Of a stretch of DNA of 64,000 nt, positions 60,768 to 64,000 are shown piece after piece. Both the position numbers and the translations under genes were made by a program. Position 1 is the first letter of the stretch. The number at the start of each line of letters is the position of its first letter. The DNA comes from Anaerolineales bacterium HSG25 (lineage in GTDB: Bacteria; Chloroflexota; Anaerolineae; 4572-78; J111), in assembly GCA_030377865.1 (NCBI GenBank), contig JAUCGA010000005.1:1-64000 (forward strand), written 5' to 3'. The notes under the pieces are model-generated. The model did no database searches, was not told where the DNA came from, and saw only the letters and a list, made by a program, of their open reading frames with translations.

Positions 60768-62648
60768 ATGAGACAACGTTCGTTTTTAACCATGTTGTAC
60801 CCTAGTCATTTATTAATGACTTTTATATTGGTAAGTTTAATGGTGATATCATCAACCTCGGTAGTGGCACAGGAGATGACTGGCGCGACACCGGAATCGG
60901 CTTGGTCGTTGACCGTAGATGGCGCAGATGGTCAGCTTGAGGTATTTGCTCAAGATTGGTACAGTTTCACACCCACAGTGAGCGGCGAGGTGACGTTAGA
61001 GTTAGCCGTTACCGCCGACAATGATCGAGCTTATCGCTTTGTGTCCCTAAAGCTGTTCCCCGCCGACCAGATGGTCGGTTTTATGGGCGAAACCAGAGAG
61101 TTAACCACACTCGGCGTGAGTACTGCAAAGGTTAACAAAATCGTTTGGCAAGGCGAATTAGAGGCCAGTGAGACCTACTACATTCAACTGTTTAACGAAA
61201 GTGATTATCCCGTGCAGTATCAGTTAACGGCCACTGAATTGGCACCCGAATCGGCACCCGAACCAACGGTATTACCGGAGCTTTCTGATACACCGATTGT
61301 CAAATTGCCGAGTAACGGGCCGCTTAATCCAACTCGGCTCATGTCGGGCTTAACGATGGGCAAGTTGGGGCCGGGCGAGACCTACTGGTACAGTTTTCGG
61401 CATGATGATTTTAGTGGGTATAAGCGTTTTAAGGAGCTAGATTTTTCCATGTTCTTTACCCCTGATAACGGTCATCGGCGGCATCATGTCAATTTTGAGC
61501 TATTCCGCAAAAACGATTTTGTAACTCGTGTCGACGGCTCCCAAGAGAAAATCAACAATTTTGGAGCAGGCATGCAGACTTCGCGCGATGGTGATTACAA
61601 CACAGGTGAGCGAATTTGGCGGGGTGTTGTTATGATGGGGCACGAGTATCTGCTAGAAGTACAAAATGGGACTGGTGTCGAGATTGACTACTGGATTTAT
61701 GACAATGACATCTATAATCCAATTTTAGGCCCCGTTGAAGAGGCGGCTCCGGCTATGGTCTTTTCCCATGGCGCGGCTCCACAAACAGCGCGACCTTTGA
61801 AAATCGGACTGAACAAAGAACGGTTAGCTCCGGGTGAAGAGGCTTGGTACGAGTTCACCATGACCGATTTTAGCAAGGAAAAAGGTCAGCATGAGATGGC
61901 CTTAACCATGATCACCACTCCCGACGATGGGAATCTGATTTGGGATATGTTGTTTGATGTATTTGTTGAAGGTGAAACATGGCACTGGTCGCCGGGGGAC
62001 AACTCTAGGATGAACAATATCGGCACGGGGAGCGTGGTTTATCGAGATAATAACCCCCTAACCGGCGAACGATTTTGGAATGGCTGGGTGTTAGACAACG
62101 TAACCTACTATGTCCAGATTCGTAACGGCACCGATATTGACATGGATTACTGGCTCTACACCGGCGATGTGTACAGCCCCGAATTGGGCGAAAAAACGGT
62201 TATGGCCGCGCCAGTTAAGGTAGACCCCGGCACCGCTCCCTACGCCGCGCTTGACCTGGAGTTGGGGACGAACAAGGGTCAGCTTGAACCGAAAACCGAG
62301 CGCTGGTACAAGTTTGTACGAGGTGACGGCACCTATCAAGGCCAGATTGAGACGATTTTTACCCTCCATTTTGTACCCGACGATGGCAACCGGATTTGGA
62401 AGGTTAATATTGAACTGTTTGATGAACCCGCCTTGCGAGACTGGGGGCCAGATAATCGGTTTAATATCGTACCGTTTGGTCAAGGTAACGCGGTCAGCCG
62501 AGACAATAATGACCTAACCGGCGAACTGGTCTGGAAGGGACATGTGCAGACTGGCAATGTTTACTACATGCGGGTCACTAATGAATCGGATGAAACGATT
62601 GATTACAAAGTCTATCCTGATGATGTGGTTGAGGCCAATCTGGATTAA
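60768..62648 (+). CDS. Secreted protein with four tandem PPC-like beta domains
   Basis: The 626-aa protein has a signal peptide (cleavage near VVAQE, about residue 35) and four related domains at about 40-160, 190-325, 345-470 and 490-620. The last three share LxPGExxWYxF, a TPDDGN(R/L)-W block, SRDNN-LTGE-W-G and YY-V-N-T-D-DYW. They resemble the bacterial pre-peptidase C-terminal fold, but no peptidase is attached. No anchor is visible, so it is probably secreted or cell-surface associated. AGGAG precedes the ATG. A terminator follows at 62818. Confidence 0.82.
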   Translation: MRQRSFLTMLYPSHLLMTFILVSLMVISSTSVVAQEMTGATPESAWSLTVDGADGQLEVFAQDWYSFTPTVSGEVTLELAVTADNDRAYRFVSLKLFPADQMVGFMGETRELTTLGVSTAKVNKIVWQGELEASETYYIQLFNESDYPVQYQLTATELAPESAPEPTVLPELSDTPIVKLPSNGPLNPTRLMSGLTMGKLGPGETYWYSFRHDDFSGYKRFKELDFSMFFTPDNGHRRHHVNFELFRKNDFVTRVDGSQEKINNFGAGMQTSRDGDYNTGERIWRGVVMMGHEYLLEVQNGTGVEIDYWIYDNDIYNPILGPVEEAAPAMVFSHGAAPQTARPLKIGLNKERLAPGEEAWYEFTMTDFSKEKGQHEMALTMITTPDDGNLIWDMLFDVFVEGETWHWSPGDNSRMNNIGTGSVVYRDNNPLTGERFWNGWVLDNVTYYVQIRNGTDIDMDYWLYTGDVYSPELGEKTVMAAPVKVDPGTAPYAALDLELGTNKGQLEPKTERWYKFVRGDGTYQGQIETIFTLHFVPDDGNRIWKVNIELFDEPALRDWGPDNRFNIVPFGQGNAVSRDNNDLTGELVWKGHVQTGNVYYMRVTNESDETIDYKVYPDDVVEANLD

Positions 62649-62680
62649 GTACAGCGTTAAGTAAGTTGTGCATGATTTAG

Positions 62681-62750
62681 ACCTTCAAGGAGCTACGCAC
62701 CTTGAAGGACGCGGAGTCGTTCTCCTCCGAGGTGCGTAGCTCCTCGGAGG
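62681..62750. repeat. P-type paired palindromes
   Basis: ACCTTCAAGG/CCTTGAAGG is followed by CTCCGAGG/CCTCGGAG, and the loops GAGCTACGCA and TGCGTAGCTC are complementary to each other. Confidence 0.75.
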
Positions 62751-62817
62751 TGTTTGAGACCAAGCCCCGCATTACTTTTTTAACAATGTATTAAGACATT
62801 ACATTATCAAGAACAAC

Positions 62818-62853
62818 AAACGGCGGTTTTGCCAATTGGTAAAACCGCCGTTT
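62818..62853. terminator. Intrinsic terminator after the secreted-protein gene
   Basis: AAACGGCGGTTTT pairs with AAAACCGCCGTTT, with GCC/GGT also pairing toward the loop, and is followed by T. Confidence 0.85.
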
Positions 62854-62865
62854 TGAATTAATCTA

Positions 62866-62963
62866 TAGATGTTCAGATAAACATTTTCAGTTGTCACCTT
62901 CCCGCAAGTTTTGAACTTGCGGGAAGGTTGGTCTTGAATTGAAAATCATTATCTGAAAGACTG
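62866..62963 (-). mobile_element. B-type MITE, copy 3, inserted into a C-element target duplication
   Basis: The element matches 54567-54664 in length and sequence. TA lies at 62864-62865 and 62964-62965. The TA target belongs to the left 15-bp duplication of the adjacent C element. Confidence 0.9.
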
Positions 62964-62973
62964 TACAAAACAC

Positions 62974-63076
62974 TGTGGTGGTCAAGATGATGTTGGAGTG
63001 CAATGGGTTCAGCCATTGCTTTTGGCAACGGCTAAACCCGTTGCACTCCATTTTCAACATCAAGCTGACCATTACA
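62974..63076 (+). mobile_element. C-type MITE, copy 3 (103 bp)
   Basis: The right duplication TAATCTACAAAACAC is at 63077-63091. The left one is split by B3 into TAATCTA (62859-62865) and TACAAAACAC (62964-62973). Confidence 0.92.
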
Positions 63077-63100
63077 TAATCTACAAAACACGCAACAGAT

Positions 63101-64000
63101 TCAATCCCGCAACCGAATCGTGGCGACAACCTGCCCGTGGTCAGACTTCCAAACCGGAATCGACTCATCGCTCAGGGTTTCATCAATCAGATGATCGTTA
63201 AAAACGGTCATGTACTCCACCTGACCAATACGATTGCGATTTTGGCGCACAAACTCTTGACTAACCAGAATATGATCGAGCATTTGATAATGGCCGTTAT
63301 GGATGTGGGAGTAGGCCATGTCCTGATAGCTCTGCCGAGCCTGAATATCTTTGACGTTGTGCAGTAACACATCCCATTTGGGAAGTTTTTTCTCAAGGGG
63401 CAGAGTTTTCCACGGTGGAGAGCCGGTCACAATTCGGCTGGTTACGGCCAAACCAGAATCGTTAACATCACCCAACACGATAACTGGCTGGCGACTATCT
63501 TGCACGGCCTCTAAAATCAGATGACGCAGGGCGGTCGCTTCGGCGGCACGCACAATCAACGAGCGAGCCTCTCCTTTGGCCTGTTCGAGCGGGTCATGCG
63601 GGTTTTCTCCCTCAGGAATAATGGGCCGTTTTGATTTGAGATGCACCACAAACACCGTCACCTCTAGCCCCCTCTTAATCTCGACGGTGGCTCGTAATAC
63701 AGGTCGGTTAAACTCCCGAATCGGCAAGTCGACTCCGTCAAAATCTAACTGGGTCTGCCTCGGAAAACGGCTGATAAAGTGGCTGGCTTGGATAGGAAAA
63801 CGAGAGACCAGCCCCAACACCGGGCCATGTCCATGCTCCTTACCAACAATCATCGAGGCGCTGTCGTACTGCTTGCTCTCTTTTAAGACCGCTTGCAACG
63901 CCTTGGCCTGAAACACTTCCTGAAAGCCAATGATGTCCGCATCCATGCGCTGTAGTTGTCGGGCCAGCCATGTTTTTTTCTGCTGATATTGTTGCTGGCT
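63101..64000 (-). CDS. Endonuclease/exonuclease/phosphatase family protein (partial, runs off window)
   Basis: The visible 300 residues contain MDADIIGFQEVF (metal-binding Glu), a VHLKSKRP strand, GDVNDSG with catalytic Asp-x-Asn, and the C-terminal SDHGQVVA His motif of the EEP fold. The frame stays open to base 64000 and reads QQKKTWLARQLQR before the internal Met, so the true start lies outside the window. Family members cut DNA, phospholipids or phosphoesters; no specificity can be assigned. The stop codon is 9 bp from a C-element target duplication. Confidence 0.88.
   Translation of the reverse strand, partial: SQQQYQQKKTWLARQLQRMDADIIGFQEVFQAKALQAVLKESKQYDSASMIVGKEHGHGPVLGLVSRFPIQASHFISRFPRQTQLDFDGVDLPIREFNRPVLRATVEIKRGLEVTVFVVHLKSKRPIIPEGENPHDPLEQAKGEARSLIVRAAEATALRHLILEAVQDSRQPVIVLGDVNDSGLAVTSRIVTGSPPWKTLPLEKKLPKWDVLLHNVKDIQARQSYQDMAYSHIHNGHYQMLDHILVSQEFVRQNRNRIGQVEYMTVFNDHLIDETLSDESIPVWKSDHGQVVATIRLRD

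Noticed and set aside
1-64000. CRISPR array
   Set aside because: Repeats are dispersed, differ in spacing and have target duplications; no regular repeat-spacer series and no cas gene were seen.
1-64000. tRNA-Sec or other tRNA genes
   Set aside because: I found no cloverleaf with a GGTTC-type T arm and acceptor stem; selC must lie elsewhere if the selenoprotein reading is right.

Overview
The window looks like a Chloroflexota (Anaerolineae-type) chromosome of moderate GC. The support is indirect: long Thr/Pro-rich linkers on lipoproteins and membrane proteins, TPR proteins with one membrane segment, a PyrF-PyrE fusion, giant methyltransferase-glycosyltransferase proteins, and a very large load of small non-autonomous elements. 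TGA ends ordinary genes here (uvrA, moeA, the 1326-aa glycosyltransferase), so the standard code applies. I saw no tRNA or rRNA gene and no CRISPR array.

Layout. 1-618: nested repeats, then a bifunctional Rel protein (619-2835). 2880-7060 (minus): pentapeptide protein, PfkB sugar kinase, GH13-like enzyme. 7060-7923: a four-deep nest of inserted elements, then an FHA protein. 9174-14455: an ATPase-nuclease, a broken DUF4258 gene, a structured leader or small RNA with its own promoter and terminator, two unknown proteins and an SNF2 ATPase. 14906-20229: uvrA, a transposase remnant, moeA. 20368-25106: a DsbA-like gene with an in-frame TGA, a Cys-rich acidic protein, an amidohydrolase-CYTH fusion, an Hsp70 fragment and a TPR membrane protein. 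25444-38045 (minus): a six-gene surface-glycan operon, with a Wzt-type ABC ATPase divergent from it at 38370. 40019-41740: ABC ATPase and coaX. 41964-42653 (minus): the second TGA-containing DsbA-like gene. 43890-45320: pyrF-pyrE. 45806-47503: metal ABC transporter. 47883-52244: response regulator, CZB protein, ABC exporter. 52590-56160: Lrp regulator, class III aminotransferase and FAD oxidoreductase, probably one amine or amino-acid catabolic unit. 56466-62648: TPR-FecR-like protein, lipoprotein, DUF1566 pseudogene, four-repeat secreted protein. The right edge holds a partial endonuclease/exonuclease/phosphatase gene.

Two things stand out. First, two paralogous extracytoplasmic DsbA-like proteins each carry TGA at the first cysteine of the CxxC redox motif, followed by an almost identical hairpin. 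This is best read as selenocysteine (UxxC), with one protein membrane-anchored and the other a lipoprotein. Second, the small elements can be dissected exactly. Family A is 91 bp with 8-bp target duplications, B 98 bp (TA), C 103 bp (15-bp duplications), D 138 bp (7 bp), E variable (TA), J 113 bp (TA) and K 95 bp (7 bp). Removing nested copies restores each host element to its family length to the base. Several elements have reshaped genes: they supply stop codons, duplicate a start codon, separate an ABC operon, and sit in frame inside uvrA and a glycosyltransferase.
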